Shown in pieces: positions 1 to 9,234 of a DNA stretch of 53,489 bases (positions within the stretch are counted from its first letter, which is position 1; each line of letters begins with the position of its first letter). Origin of the DNA: Chitinophagaceae bacterium (GTDB taxonomy: Bacteria > Bacteroidota > Bacteroidia > Chitinophagales > Chitinophagaceae). The stretch spans positions 1-53,489 of the forward strand of contig CANBQT010000016.1 in assembly GCA_947371755.1 (NCBI GenBank), in the 5' to 3' direction. The position numbers and the translations under genes are program-made. The notes below the pieces were generated by a model. That model was not told where the DNA came from. It ran no database searches and saw nothing but the letters and a program-made list of their open reading frames with translations.

Positions 1-386
1 ACAGACATTTTTGCAACGATCTTCACTTTCACGAACCTGCCATCTGGCTGCAAATATTTTTTATTCATCGGGATGATGATGGTGATCAACGAATCCATTG
101 TGGATGCAATGATCCGCTGTGTATAAACAGGCGCATCCTTCAAACTGATGGTTACAGTTGAAGTGTTGGGGTTCAACACTTGTGAAGGACGAATGTATAA
201 GACCAACTTACTTTGATCCATATCATCATCTGGCTTCACTTTCACGAAGTAGGTGATTGATCCACTGATACCGAAGATCGACTGATCTCGATAGCCCATT
301 TCTTCAAATGTTCGCTGAATAGTTTGCGACCAAGCTGTAGAGAGCGCCAGCATGAAAAGTGCGGATAGTAAGACTCTTGTTTTCAT
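1..386 (-). CDS. BcsB-like cellulose/exopolysaccharide protein, 5' part only
   Basis: The gene runs off the left edge of the window, so only about 128 N-terminal residues are visible. It opens with a signal peptide (MKTRVLLSALFMLALSTAWS), so the product is exported. The segment KLVLYIRPSQVLNPNTSTVT, followed by a short loop and a second strand set ending in YLQPDGRFVKVK, resembles the first beta-rich domain of Bacteroidota BcsB proteins, the periplasmic partner of cellulose synthase. The family call rests on remembered similarity, with no catalytic motif to confirm it. The start lies 16 bases after the stop of the upstream histidine kinase, so the two are probably co-transcribed. It could be another exported beta-sandwich protein. 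Confidence 0.5.
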   Translation of the reverse strand, partial: MKTRVLLSALFMLALSTAWSQTIQRTFEEMGYRDQSIFGISGSITYFVKVKPDDDMDQSKLVLYIRPSQVLNPNTSTVTISLKDAPVYTQRIIASTMDSLITIIIPMNKKYLQPDGRFVKVKIVAKMS

Positions 387-402
387 ATTATTACTGTTTA
401 TA

Positions 403-1770
403 CTAAGCCAGTTTGAATTTTATTTTAAAATAGTTGCCATAAGTGTCATTGCTATTAAAGCTCAATTCACCGCCCATATCCTCTATCATTTTCCTAGAAA
501 CAGAAAAACCCATACCTGATTGGCTGGTTGCTGCTTCATATTGATTGGGTGTACCTAATCGATTGAAATATTCATTCAACCTGTCTATCCCGATTGGTCT
601 TCCTTTATTTATAAACTCAATCACACAATACTCATCAGACTGAGATGCGTGAATACTAATGATAGAGGCCTTTTCAGCAAATCGAATGATATTCGACAAT
701 AATTTAAAAAAGATATGACGAATGAAAATTTTATCCAGATCTACAAACAATGGAGCCGGAGATAAATTTAATTGCAATCCAATTTGTTTGATGCTTGATG
801 CGTCTACCAAATTAACAGCAGTTCTCTCTAATTCCGGAATAATATCAAAAACTTCAATTTTATATTCTACAACTCCAGTATCAGCTTCCGCTGAATCAGA
901 TAGTTTTTGAGAGAGATAATGCAACTTCTCATTCCCCATCGTGATATAACTAAGAATCTCTTTTTGATCAACTGTAAGATTAGAGGAACTACGATTGATG
1001 ATATCGATAGAAATTTGATTCGACCCAATAAAATTTTTCAGGTCATGAATCATAATGTTCAATGTATTCTGGCGATAGTCGTTCAATTGCTTCAACCTCC
1101 TATTCACTTCTTCAATCACCTGATGCTGATCGTTGATCATTTCATTTTGCTCTAACAAACGCTTATTAGACTCTTCAATAATCAGATTCTTATGAATTTC
1201 TCTTTTAACAATCAAGTATCTGTTATGAGCAATTAAACAAGAGAATGCAGAAATTAAAAAATATACACCGCCGCCATTTTTAATCAGTCCTGCATATCCA
1301 TCTTCCCTTCCAGTAAATGAATACAGTAAAATCAAAATAACATAAGTGATTCCCACTTGCATGATCGAATAAATGGGTTTCCAGAAAACCATGGTATTCA
1401 ACAAAAGCACCATGATTGATAAAAGCATATAATAAGGCAAAGCCTCTGATAAAGGAAGAATACCACAATTAAAAGCACCCAGGCCTAAATTTAAAACTAC
1501 CACCAAATTCAAATGGATTAAATGGTGCCAATTATTTTTATTGCCAGCCCAAAAAATAATATAGGAAAGTGCAAAACAAGCAATTCTTATAAACAGGTAA
1601 TTTAACCAGAGCGGTTTAGAGAATAGAAGGTCTAACACCCAAAAAAGTGGCAAGGAAAAAAGGAGGGTCCAAACAGCCACATTTGAGTAAAATGTTCCGT
1701 TTTTATCCATTTCCTCCTGATACTGCTCGGGCGCAATATTTACATAAGGAATTTTATGATAATTGATCAT
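403..1770 (-). CDS. Integral-membrane sensor histidine kinase
   Basis: This is a two-component sensor kinase of about 455 residues. The N-terminal half has several hydrophobic segments (roughly residues 30-190) and no large periplasmic domain, so it probably senses within or near the membrane. A coiled coil leads to a HisKA-like helix with the phospho-acceptor in MIHDLKNF (about His242). The ATPase domain keeps the N-box Asn in LLSNIIRF (about Asn360) and the G2 motif GMGFSVSRKM. Its G1 motif is unusual, INKGRPIG, with Asn where Asp is usual. I chose the ATG at 1770; an in-frame TTG at 1821 would add 17 residues. No response regulator is adjacent. A BcsB-like gene follows after 16 bases. Confidence 0.85.
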   Translation of the reverse strand: MINYHKIPYVNIAPEQYQEEMDKNGTFYSNVAVWTLLFSLPLFWVLDLLFSKPLWLNYLFIRIACFALSYIIFWAGNKNNWHHLIHLNLVVVLNLGLGAFNCGILPLSEALPYYMLLSIMVLLLNTMVFWKPIYSIMQVGITYVILILLYSFTGREDGYAGLIKNGGGVYFLISAFSCLIAHNRYLIVKREIHKNLIIEESNKRLLEQNEMINDQHQVIEEVNRRLKQLNDYRQNTLNIMIHDLKNFIGSNQISIDIINRSSSNLTVDQKEILSYITMGNEKLHYLSQKLSDSAEADTGVVEYKIEVFDIIPELERTAVNLVDASSIKQIGLQLNLSPAPLFVDLDKIFIRHIFFKLLSNIIRFAEKASIISIHASQSDEYCVIEFINKGRPIGIDRLNEYFNRLGTPNQYEAATSQSGMGFSVSRKMIEDMGGELSFNSNDTYGNYFKIKFKLA

Positions 1771-2062
1771 TTTTTCAAAGGGTCCAACTGGTTCGTCAAT
1801 TAGTTGTGAATTTAAGTCCAATAAGACTAAATGAGCCTTATTTTATTCCCACTTTACTGACAATCGTCGAGTTGAGTTTTCATGTAAACGTCTAAACCCT
1901 ATCGAATATTAGAAATTCAAAAAAAATAAGAGAAAAACTTCATTATTTGTCGTTTAATCTTTGATGGTGCGTAAAAATCACGGGATAAGCGGTAGCAGGT
2001 TTTAAAGGGATGGTTCTAACTTCGAATAATAGCAAGGATTAAAAACAAATAATTCAATTTTT

Positions 2063-2959
2063 ATGGAACCCATACTTTCAATCGAAGGCATTTCAAAGTC
2101 TTACGGAAACATCAAAGCCTTACAAAATGTAAGCTATGAAGTACCTAAGGGTGCCGTATTTGGATTACTGGGACCCAATGGTAGTGGTAAAACCACCATG
2201 TTGAGTATCATACTTGATATTTTGAAATCTGATGCCGGAACATTTCATTGGTTCGGAAAACCAGGATCACCTGACACCAGAAAAAGAATTGGTTCATTAT
2301 TGGAGACCCCGAATTTCTATCATTATTTATCTGCCGTTGATAATTTAAAAATTACCAGTGCCATCAGCGGAAGAGGAAACGACCAATCCATTGATGATGT
2401 TTTGAAAATTGTGAAACTTTACGAAAGAAAAAATAGTCGCTTTAGTACCTATAGCTTAGGAATGAAACAAAGATTAGCCATTGGTGCAGCTTTGCTGGGA
2501 AATCCAGAAGTACTTTTATTCGACGAACCTACCAACGGTTTGGATCCTGTGGGGATCGCAGAAATACGGGAGCTAATTAAAGAACTGGCAAAACAAGGAA
2601 AGACCATCATTATGGCAAGTCATTTATTAGATGAGGTTGAAAAAGTATGTACCCATGTAGCCATCATGAAGCGTGGAAAATTATTAGCAGCTGGTCCTGT
2701 AAATGAGGTATTAGCAAATGAGGATATCGTTGAACTGTCCGCTGCCAGTAGATCTGAACTTATATCCATCTTGGAAAATTTTCCGGGTATCACAAGTATG
2801 AAGGAAAATGGCAATTTCGTTCAAATACACTTTCCATTTGGCACTGCTCCAATGGAGGCGATTAATAGATATTGCTTTGAAAATGGAATAGTTGTAAATC
2901 AATTAATCCTTAAAAAGAAAAGCCTCGAAACTAAATTCTTCGAGTTAACGAACGACTAA
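2063..2959 (+). CDS. ABC transporter ATP-binding protein
   Basis: This cytoplasmic ATPase of 298 residues drives the membrane protein encoded 18 bases downstream. It has Walker A GPNGSGKTT (near residue 40), the signature YSLGMKQRL, Walker B VLLFDEPTNGLDP and the switch His in MASHLLDEVEKV. It belongs to the CcmA/DrrA-like class that pairs with ABC-2 permeases in exporters. The C-terminal 80 residues after the nucleotide-binding domain are typical of this class. The substrate cannot be read from the sequence. The gene is divergent from the histidine kinase, with about 290 bases between their starts. Confidence 0.93.
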   Translation: MEPILSIEGISKSYGNIKALQNVSYEVPKGAVFGLLGPNGSGKTTMLSIILDILKSDAGTFHWFGKPGSPDTRKRIGSLLETPNFYHYLSAVDNLKITSAISGRGNDQSIDDVLKIVKLYERKNSRFSTYSLGMKQRLAIGAALLGNPEVLLFDEPTNGLDPVGIAEIRELIKELAKQGKTIIMASHLLDEVEKVCTHVAIMKRGKLLAAGPVNEVLANEDIVELSAASRSELISILENFPGITSMKENGNFVQIHFPFGTAPMEAINRYCFENGIVVNQLILKKKSLETKFFELTND

Positions 2960-2977
2960 TCTCAAAATATTTACACT

Positions 2978-3802
2978 ATGCTTTCATTAATAAAAATAGA
3001 ATGGTTAAAAATTAAAAAGTATCCTGCTTTCTGGTGGATGCTTGCCATTGTAACGCTTACTTATCCTGGTACGAATATGATGTTCTATTATGGATATATC
3101 AAATCAACCTCAGGTAAGGAAGTTGCCAATAATGTGGCAAAGATGCTTTTAGGAAATCCATTTGCATTTCCTGAAACATGGCACACTGTTGCTTTTCTTT
3201 CCTCCAACTTTATTGTGATCCCATCCATACTTGTGATCATGCTGGTAACAAATGAATATAATTATAAAACTCATCGCCAGAATATCATAGATGGTTGGAG
3301 TCGAACACAATTTGTAACAAGCAAACTTTTTGATGTGTTGATCATATCCTTGGTAACAACATTGATGTATACCATTGTTGCCGGTGCATTTGGCATTTAT
3401 GCAGATGCAGACAATTTGAATCGCTGGGCAGAACAATTACAATATATACCACTGTTTTTAATTCAGACCTTTGCGCAATTAACTATTGCATTTTTGATTG
3501 GCTTTCTTATTAAAAAAGCATTTATCGCATTGGGCGTATTTCTTTTCTATGATCTTATCCTAGAGAATATTGCAAATGGCTATCTTAAATGGAAAACAAA
3601 TGATCTTGGGCGGTTCTTACCCATGGAAATTTCAGACAGAATTATTCCCTGGCCAGCATTCATGAATCGTTTTGGGAAGGATATGAAAGACGCTTATGAG
3701 AAAGCATTAGCAGCTATTCCAGAACATTTATTATACACAGCAATCCTAACATCTGCTATCTGGGCATTCTGTTATTATCTTCACAAAAGAAGAGATCTAT
3801 AA
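2978..3802 (+). CDS. ABC-2 type membrane permease
   Basis: This 274-residue protein has about six hydrophobic segments. The first lies near residues 17-37 after a short basic N-terminus (IEWLKIKKYPAFWW), a usual beginning for ABC-2 permeases. It follows its ATPase partner by 18 bases, so the two genes form a small operon for an exporter, perhaps of a lipid, peptide or drug. No sequence feature identifies the cargo. Its stop overlaps by six bases the stop of the convergent epimerase gene, so there is no room for a terminator between them. Confidence 0.85.
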   Translation: MLSLIKIEWLKIKKYPAFWWMLAIVTLTYPGTNMMFYYGYIKSTSGKEVANNVAKMLLGNPFAFPETWHTVAFLSSNFIVIPSILVIMLVTNEYNYKTHRQNIIDGWSRTQFVTSKLFDVLIISLVTTLMYTIVAGAFGIYADADNLNRWAEQLQYIPLFLIQTFAQLTIAFLIGFLIKKAFIALGVFLFYDLILENIANGYLKWKTNDLGRFLPMEISDRIIPWPAFMNRFGKDMKDAYEKALAAIPEHLLYTAILTSAIWAFCYYLHKRRDL

Positions 3803-4732
3803 TGGATGGATCAATTGATGGATGGCTTCGGAAAGTGTTGGATACCGATAATGAAATCCTGTACTTTGAATTTTATACGAATTTACTTTTGTAGATTTTA
3901 AAATCTCTATACTCATTTCACCCAATACCAATCTTAATAAAAATGCAGGAACATGTATGGGAATGAAAAAACGACCTTTCATTGACTTTGCTAATTCGAT
4001 CGTTAATTTTTTATTAGTCACAATTTCAGGAGCAACCGCATTATACACTCCATGCATTGTTTGATCCTCCATTGCTTTGATAAACATTCCACAAAGATCA
4101 TCTATATGAACCCAGCTAATATGTTGTTTGCCATTTCCTAAAATTGCTGCGAATCCTAATTTGATGGGTTTTTTAAATTCCACAAAGGCTCCGCCAGTAT
4201 TACTTAACACGATTCCAATTCTAAAAACAACCAACCTGGCTCCAAACTCCGAAACACCTTGAATATTTTGCTCCCATATTCTGCAAGTCTCACCAAGAAA
4301 TTGCGCATCAGCAGGAGCTGTTTCTGTAAAACCTGTTGAAGGGGTCGAAGAAGTATCGGCACCATACCAGCCAATTCCCGAAGCACTAATCACCGATTTG
4401 ATTTTATTCGGAACTGATTGCATGGTCTGCACAATTAACTTTCCACTCTCAGACCTGCTGTTCAAGATTTCTTCTTTTCTTTTCTTATCCCACCGTTTAT
4501 CGGCAACTCCTGCCCCAGCTAAATGAACAATATGATCCGCCAGTGCAAAAGCCTGGGGGTCGATCCATTTTTTATCTAGATCCCATTTTGCATGTGTTAC
4601 ACCCTTTGGCAAAAGATTTGCTGATAAAGGATTTCGAGAAAGAATAATCACTTCATGACCTTCTTCGATCAAAATTTCTGTAAGCCTGGTACCTACCATT
4701 CCGGTACCACCGGTAATTAGTATTGTGGACAT
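3797..4732 (-). CDS. TIGR01777-family NAD(P)-dependent epimerase
   Basis: This 311-residue protein belongs to the short-chain dehydrogenase superfamily. The N-terminus ILITGGTGMVGTRL is the dinucleotide-binding glycine motif. The conserved HLAGAGVADKRWDKKRKEEI segment and the C-terminal DUF1731-like end (LLRLVLGEMS through FHYRYPTLSEAI) identify the TIGR01777/YfcH group. The cellular substrate of the group is not established. The gene is read separately from ftsZ, whose terminator lies in the gap upstream of its start. Confidence 0.9.
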   Translation of the reverse strand: MSTILITGGTGMVGTRLTEILIEEGHEVIILSRNPLSANLLPKGVTHAKWDLDKKWIDPQAFALADHIVHLAGAGVADKRWDKKRKEEILNSRSESGKLIVQTMQSVPNKIKSVISASGIGWYGADTSSTPSTGFTETAPADAQFLGETCRIWEQNIQGVSEFGARLVVFRIGIVLSNTGGAFVEFKKPIKLGFAAILGNGKQHISWVHIDDLCGMFIKAMEDQTMHGVYNAVAPEIVTNKKLTIELAKSMKGRFFIPIHVPAFLLRLVLGEMSIEILKSTKVNSYKIQSTGFHYRYPTLSEAIHQLIHPL

Positions 4733-4778
4733 ATGGCAAAGTTAGGGAACTTGGAAGCAGGAAATTTTTAGTTGTCAT

Positions 4779-4810
4779 AAAAAAAGCCCCTGGAAATTTT
4801 CCAAGGGGCT
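4779..4810 (-). terminator. Intrinsic terminator after ftsZ
   Basis: On the minus strand a hairpin with arms AGCCCC and GGGGCT, extended by TGGAAA/TTTCCA around a one-base bulge, is followed by a run of seven T. It lies about 50 bases past the ftsZ stop and ahead of the next minus-strand gene, so it should end the dcw transcript. Confidence 0.85.
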
Positions 4811-4857
4811 AACAACTAAATCACCAAGTTTAAAATCAAATCTATAGCTAGCAATCG

Positions 4858-6738
4858 TTAATCAGGTTTTTTCCCATCCAGGAAAGTGTTGATGGTAGAG
4901 ATCTGCGTATGGTTATTGGAATCTTTACCCACGGTTACCTTACTATAGAAATTTTCTACAGAAGTAAGTGTGTTTCCAAATAATTCCATATTCCTGCGGA
5001 TATAAGCAGGAACTGAATCGAACTCATTGTTCGGATCAGTTGTATTCATATTAAAAGAAAGGTTACGTAATTTCTGGATTCGTTCAGCAGCTCTTCTTTT
5101 CTGCTCTTCACTTTCATCCATATAACTATCATCCTGAGGAATCGCAGCTTGAACAGGTATTGGTTGTTTCAAAGCTTCTGGTTCAAAAGCCTCACGCATC
5201 ACCAATTTCATTTCTTCCTCTTTTTCAATCAACTGAGGTGCAGCTTCTGCAACCGGATTCTGTTGTACTTCTTCTACTTTGGGAGCTTCGGATTGTTCTA
5301 TCTTTTCTTCCTCGGCTACAGCATAAATATTATTGGGTTTGTGTAAACCTCCGAATCTATTTGCAACAGGTTGTGAAGGCTGCTCAGTAACTGTGAACTG
5401 AACCAATTCTTCCATTTCTGTTTTAGCAACCGGTGCATCTTCAGGTTCCATTTCTTGCTCTGGCACTGCTATTGCATTTGTTTCCGGAAGATCCAAGCTC
5501 AATTCAAAATGAAAAGTATCTCTTTCAATTTCAGATTCAGCAACAATTTTTTCTTCATCATAGAAAATAGCATGACTATGTTCTACAGTAATTGTCATTT
5601 CCTCCACATTTGGCTCTTGCATATGCGGTTCAAATGGATCTTTGGGAATCTCAGTAACTGGCTGTTGCAACTGAACCGGTGCTGCTGGCTTTTCTGTTTC
5701 TCCAAGAACCATTACAATTTTTTCTTCCTTTACTTCTGCTTTTTTAACAGGAGCAGGTTTTGAAAATGGGTCTTTATGCTCAAAGCCTGTGGCAATGATT
5801 GTGATACCTATTTTTTTATCCAATGTTGCATCATAACCCATACCCACAATTACATCAGTTGCCTCACCAGCCTGCATGCGCAAATAATCGTTGATGGTCT
5901 CAACTTCATCCATCGTGCACTCATGATCTCCTTCTGCACTATTAATGTTAATTAAGATCCATTTCGCTCCTTTGATATCACTATCATTCAATAATGGAGA
6001 CGTCAAAGCTTCTTCAATTGCACGTTGTGCTCTATCTTCACCTTCTACTTCGCTCTTTCCTAAAATGGCCACACCTCCATTTTTCATAACGGTACAAACA
6101 TCTGCAAAATCAACAATGATATGACCGCGACTATTAATAATATCAGTAATACATTTAGCTGCTGTTGCTAACACATTATCAGCTTTACTAAATGCTTCTT
6201 TCATTTTAAGATTACCGTATTGCATCCGTAACTTATCGTTGCTGATAACTAATAAAGTATCTACATAAGGTTTCAGCTGACGAATACCTTCTTCAGCTTG
6301 TTGCATTCTGCGAGGTCCTTCAAAACCAAATGGAGTAGTTACAATACCAACAGTTAAAATCCCTAGTTCTTTACAGATCTGAGAGATGATTGGTGCGCCT
6401 CCAGTTCCAGTTCCACCACCCATACCAGCGCAGATAAAAGCCATTTTTGTATTGACTTCTAATATGCGTTTTATTTCTTCCAGAGATTCTTCTGTAGCTT
6501 TTTTTCCAACTTCAGGATTTGCTCCTGCCCCTAGGCCTTGAGTAAGATGTGGTCCTAATTGTATTTTATTAGGAACTCTACTTTGTTCAATTGCTTTAGC
6601 ATCCGTATTACAGATAATAAAATCAACACCCTCGATATCCTGGGCAAACATAAAATTAACAGCGTTGCTTCCACCACCACCAACACCAAGAACTTTGATG
6701 ATTGATGATTTTTGTTTTGGAAGATCAAAATGGATCAT
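4858..6738 (-). CDS. ftsZ: Cell division GTPase FtsZ with long C-terminal region
   Basis: FtsZ is the tubulin-like GTPase that forms the Z ring and organises septal peptidoglycan synthesis. The GTPase domain occupies about residues 10-320, with the P-loop-like LGVGGGGSNAV and the tubulin signature GGGTGTG at 107-113. The protein is 626 residues, much longer than the roughly 380-400 of model species. Residues 320-575 are a linker rich in Glu, Pro, Gln and Val. The conserved partner-binding peptide appears as VPAYIRR near 576-582 and is followed by a further 44-residue tail. The gene is the last of the dcw cluster, 68 bases after ftsA. Confidence 0.98.
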   Translation of the reverse strand: MIHFDLPKQKSSIIKVLGVGGGGSNAVNFMFAQDIEGVDFIICNTDAKAIEQSRVPNKIQLGPHLTQGLGAGANPEVGKKATEESLEEIKRILEVNTKMAFICAGMGGGTGTGGAPIISQICKELGILTVGIVTTPFGFEGPRRMQQAEEGIRQLKPYVDTLLVISNDKLRMQYGNLKMKEAFSKADNVLATAAKCITDIINSRGHIIVDFADVCTVMKNGGVAILGKSEVEGEDRAQRAIEEALTSPLLNDSDIKGAKWILININSAEGDHECTMDEVETINDYLRMQAGEATDVIVGMGYDATLDKKIGITIIATGFEHKDPFSKPAPVKKAEVKEEKIVMVLGETEKPAAPVQLQQPVTEIPKDPFEPHMQEPNVEEMTITVEHSHAIFYDEEKIVAESEIERDTFHFELSLDLPETNAIAVPEQEMEPEDAPVAKTEMEELVQFTVTEQPSQPVANRFGGLHKPNNIYAVAEEEKIEQSEAPKVEEVQQNPVAEAAPQLIEKEEEMKLVMREAFEPEALKQPIPVQAAIPQDDSYMDESEEQKRRAAERIQKLRNLSFNMNTTDPNNEFDSVPAYIRRNMELFGNTLTSVENFYSKVTVGKDSNNHTQISTINTFLDGKKPD

Positions 6739-6806
6739 AACGTACGGTTTAATGGGTTGTCTATTCTGTTCTTAGGGGTATTCACATAAACGAAAAAGCT
6801 TAGATC

Positions 6807-8177
6807 TTATTTTATAATCTGATCTTCCTCTTCTTTAAACATATCAATCAAATTGTTTTTGAATTTGTCCCAAAATTTCTCTTTGCGTTTTACTACATCC
6901 ACCACAGGTTCTGGAGTTGGTGTAGGAGGCGTAACTGCATTCAATGAATTAGTTAATATTTTGGGCACTTTCACCTCTTTATATTTCTCACTGAACTCCT
7001 TGTAATTATGCTCATAATCGCTATACCCTTTCAGGATCAAACCAATACAAGTTGAATACATTGGTTTTTTCAATTCATCGATATGATTGGGTGCTAAGTG
7101 TTCATTTGGCAAACCAATTCTCGCATTCAATCCTGTGGTATATTCAGTTAACTGGATCAAGTGTTTTAATTGAGAGCCACCGCCTGTTAAAATCACACCG
7201 CCGTTCAATGCTCTACTATCTAAACCAACTTGTTTCAAATGATAGCTTACAAAATCCAGGATTTCACTCATACGAGCCTGAATGATCTGTGCCAAATTTT
7301 TAACACTGATTTCTTTTGCCGGCATTCCTTTTAATCCTGGGATAGTGATGTAGGCATTGGCTTTTGCCTCATCAGCTAAAGCACTACCAAATTGAACTTT
7401 CATCGCTTCTGCTTGGCTCTTTAACACACCTAAGCCTAAACGTATATCGTTGGTAATATTTTCGCCGCCAAAAGGTATCACAGCAGTATGCTTCAAGATT
7501 CCCTCATAAAATACAGCAAGATCTGACGTACCACCACCAATATCTAAGATTGCTACGCCAGCTTCCATGTCGATTTCGCTCATGACAGCACTAGCAGATG
7601 CTAATGGTTGTAATACTAAATCTTTTGTTGACAATCCGCTTCTTTCTACCGCGCGGTTGATATTACGGATAGCGTTACGATCACCAGTGATGATATGGAA
7701 GTTCGCTCCCACTTTCACTCCGTTAAATCCAACCGGATCTTTTATATTTTGAATATTATCCACATGAAAATCCTGCGGGATCACGTCAATGATCTGATCT
7801 CCAGCCGGGATAAATGTCTTACGCTGATTGTTGATGAGCTGGTCGATCTCCGATGGTTGAATCTCGTTTTCAGGATCCTGACGAACGATATCTCCACGAG
7901 TCTGTAAGCTCTTTATATGGTGGCCTGCAATTCCCACATAGACTTCTGATATTTCCAAATCGGGATTACTTTCATAGCAATTGGCTAATGCAGCTTGAAT
8001 AGCTTTAATAGTTTGATCGATGTTTAGAACCTGACCATGCTGAACACCGCTACTTTTAGCTAGTCCAAATCCTAGGATCTCTAATTTACCAAACTCGTTT
8101 TTTCTACCTGCGATTGCTGCTATCTTAGTTGTTCCAATATCCAGACCAACAATGATTGGTGATTCATTGTGACTCAT
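6807..8177 (-). CDS. ftsA: Cell division protein FtsA
   Basis: FtsA is an actin-like ATPase that tethers FtsZ filaments to the inner membrane. The N-terminal phosphate-1 motif GLDIGTTKIAA and the phosphate-2 motif ILDIGGGTSDLAVF mark the actin fold, and the VILTGGGSQL segment is the adenosine motif. The C-terminus carries a probable amphipathic membrane helix (FWDKFKNNLIDMFKEE) after a Pro/Val-rich linker. At 456 residues it is slightly long for the family. It sits between ftsQ and ftsZ, as is usual. Confidence 0.97.
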   Translation of the reverse strand: MSHNESPIIVGLDIGTTKIAAIAGRKNEFGKLEILGFGLAKSSGVQHGQVLNIDQTIKAIQAALANCYESNPDLEISEVYVGIAGHHIKSLQTRGDIVRQDPENEIQPSEIDQLINNQRKTFIPAGDQIIDVIPQDFHVDNIQNIKDPVGFNGVKVGANFHIITGDRNAIRNINRAVERSGLSTKDLVLQPLASASAVMSEIDMEAGVAILDIGGGTSDLAVFYEGILKHTAVIPFGGENITNDIRLGLGVLKSQAEAMKVQFGSALADEAKANAYITIPGLKGMPAKEISVKNLAQIIQARMSEILDFVSYHLKQVGLDSRALNGGVILTGGGSQLKHLIQLTEYTTGLNARIGLPNEHLAPNHIDELKKPMYSTCIGLILKGYSDYEHNYKEFSEKYKEVKVPKILTNSLNAVTPPTPTPEPVVDVVKRKEKFWDKFKNNLIDMFKEEEDQIIK

Positions 8178-8253
8178 ATATTTTCTGTTTTAGTTGTTAG
8201 CATGATACTGTTTTCAAAAACCATCGCATTGCAGGACAAAATAATTGCAACTT

Positions 8254-9234
8254 TTAATGCACGGATTTGGGCATGGGTGAAACATGCCTATTCGTTAACG
8301 GTTTATTGATTTCTTTATTGTTTATTTGATGCGCTATTTTTTTATTAATGACTTTGCTTGAATCCACTTCAGGCAATGGTAATGGGGTAGTTTTTTCTAC
8401 CAGTTCCAATAACTTTTTTTTGGCTTCTGCAGAATCTATTTGTGCTTTTTCTGCACCTCTTCTAACAGCAACTATTTGATTTTCGAAACGGAGATCCAGT
8501 TTTTCGTAGGCATTAATTCCTTGTTGCAGCAAAGCCTGCTGATAAAATGCTTTTAATCTGTTGAATTTTTTATCTAATTGATCTGCATCTCCCACTATTA
8601 TTAATTGATCGCCAATTAATGGTACAACCTCGAATTTATGATGAGGATTGATATTCACTTGTGCAATCTGTGCCATCCAAAATGAATCAGCCTGTATAAA
8701 AGAAGCCAGCTTTACAATTCCTTCCAGTAAACTACTATCTGGCTTTGCTAAAATCGCTTTGCTGGACGGGAAACTGGTAAACACCGGAACGCGAGCAGAA
8801 AGTTTATCGCTCAATGGCAATCTTAAAGCAGCGCTATCAACATAAAAAGAATAACCGCCCTGTACAAATACCCTTGCTATGGGCTGACGCTCTATCACTT
8901 TTACTTCCAATAATTGATTATTATCGAAATACATTTCTGCATTTTGAATCCAGCTATTTTTTTCTAAAACTTTTTCCAGTGCTCTTAAGTTAATTTTACC
9001 TGTTGGCGTTCCTTTTAGTTTCCCCGTTAAATTCAATATTTGTAAGATCTCTTTTTCATCCAAGAACATGTGTTGAGACGCACCACTAATTTCAATCTGA
9101 ACGCCCGTACAGGTTTTTTGATTTTTTTTAACCATAGCCGCGCCAAATAATACCATTGCTCCCATACCAAACAGTATCCAAACTGTTTGAATGATGCGCT
9201 TTTTCCATGGTATATTTTTCAGGCTCAATTTCAT
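8254..9234 (-). CDS. ftsQ: Cell division protein FtsQ
   Basis: FtsQ is a bitopic inner-membrane protein that links the Z ring to septal synthesis through FtsL and FtsB. The short cytoplasmic N-terminus is followed by one transmembrane helix (about residues 15-34). A POTRA-like domain follows, with the pattern FLDEKEILQILN and LEKVLEKNSWIQNAEMYFDN, then the beta domain. The C-terminal 60 residues are low in complexity and rich in Lys and Pro. The start ATG overlaps the murC stop by four bases (ATGA), suggesting translational coupling. Confidence 0.9.
   Translation of the reverse strand: MKLSLKNIPWKKRIIQTVWILFGMGAMVLFGAAMVKKNQKTCTGVQIEISGASQHMFLDEKEILQILNLTGKLKGTPTGKINLRALEKVLEKNSWIQNAEMYFDNNQLLEVKVIERQPIARVFVQGGYSFYVDSAALRLPLSDKLSARVPVFTSFPSSKAILAKPDSSLLEGIVKLASFIQADSFWMAQIAQVNINPHHKFEVVPLIGDQLIIVGDADQLDKKFNRLKAFYQQALLQQGINAYEKLDLRFENQIVAVRRGAEKAQIDSAEAKKKLLELVEKTTPLPLPEVDSSKVINKKIAHQINNKEINKPLTNRHVSPMPKSVH

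Noticed and set aside
5149..5763. Overlapping plus-strand open frames opposite the ftsZ linker
   Set aside because: They are shadows of the biased codon use in the acidic linker and show Phe/Leu/Cys-rich, unprotein-like composition.
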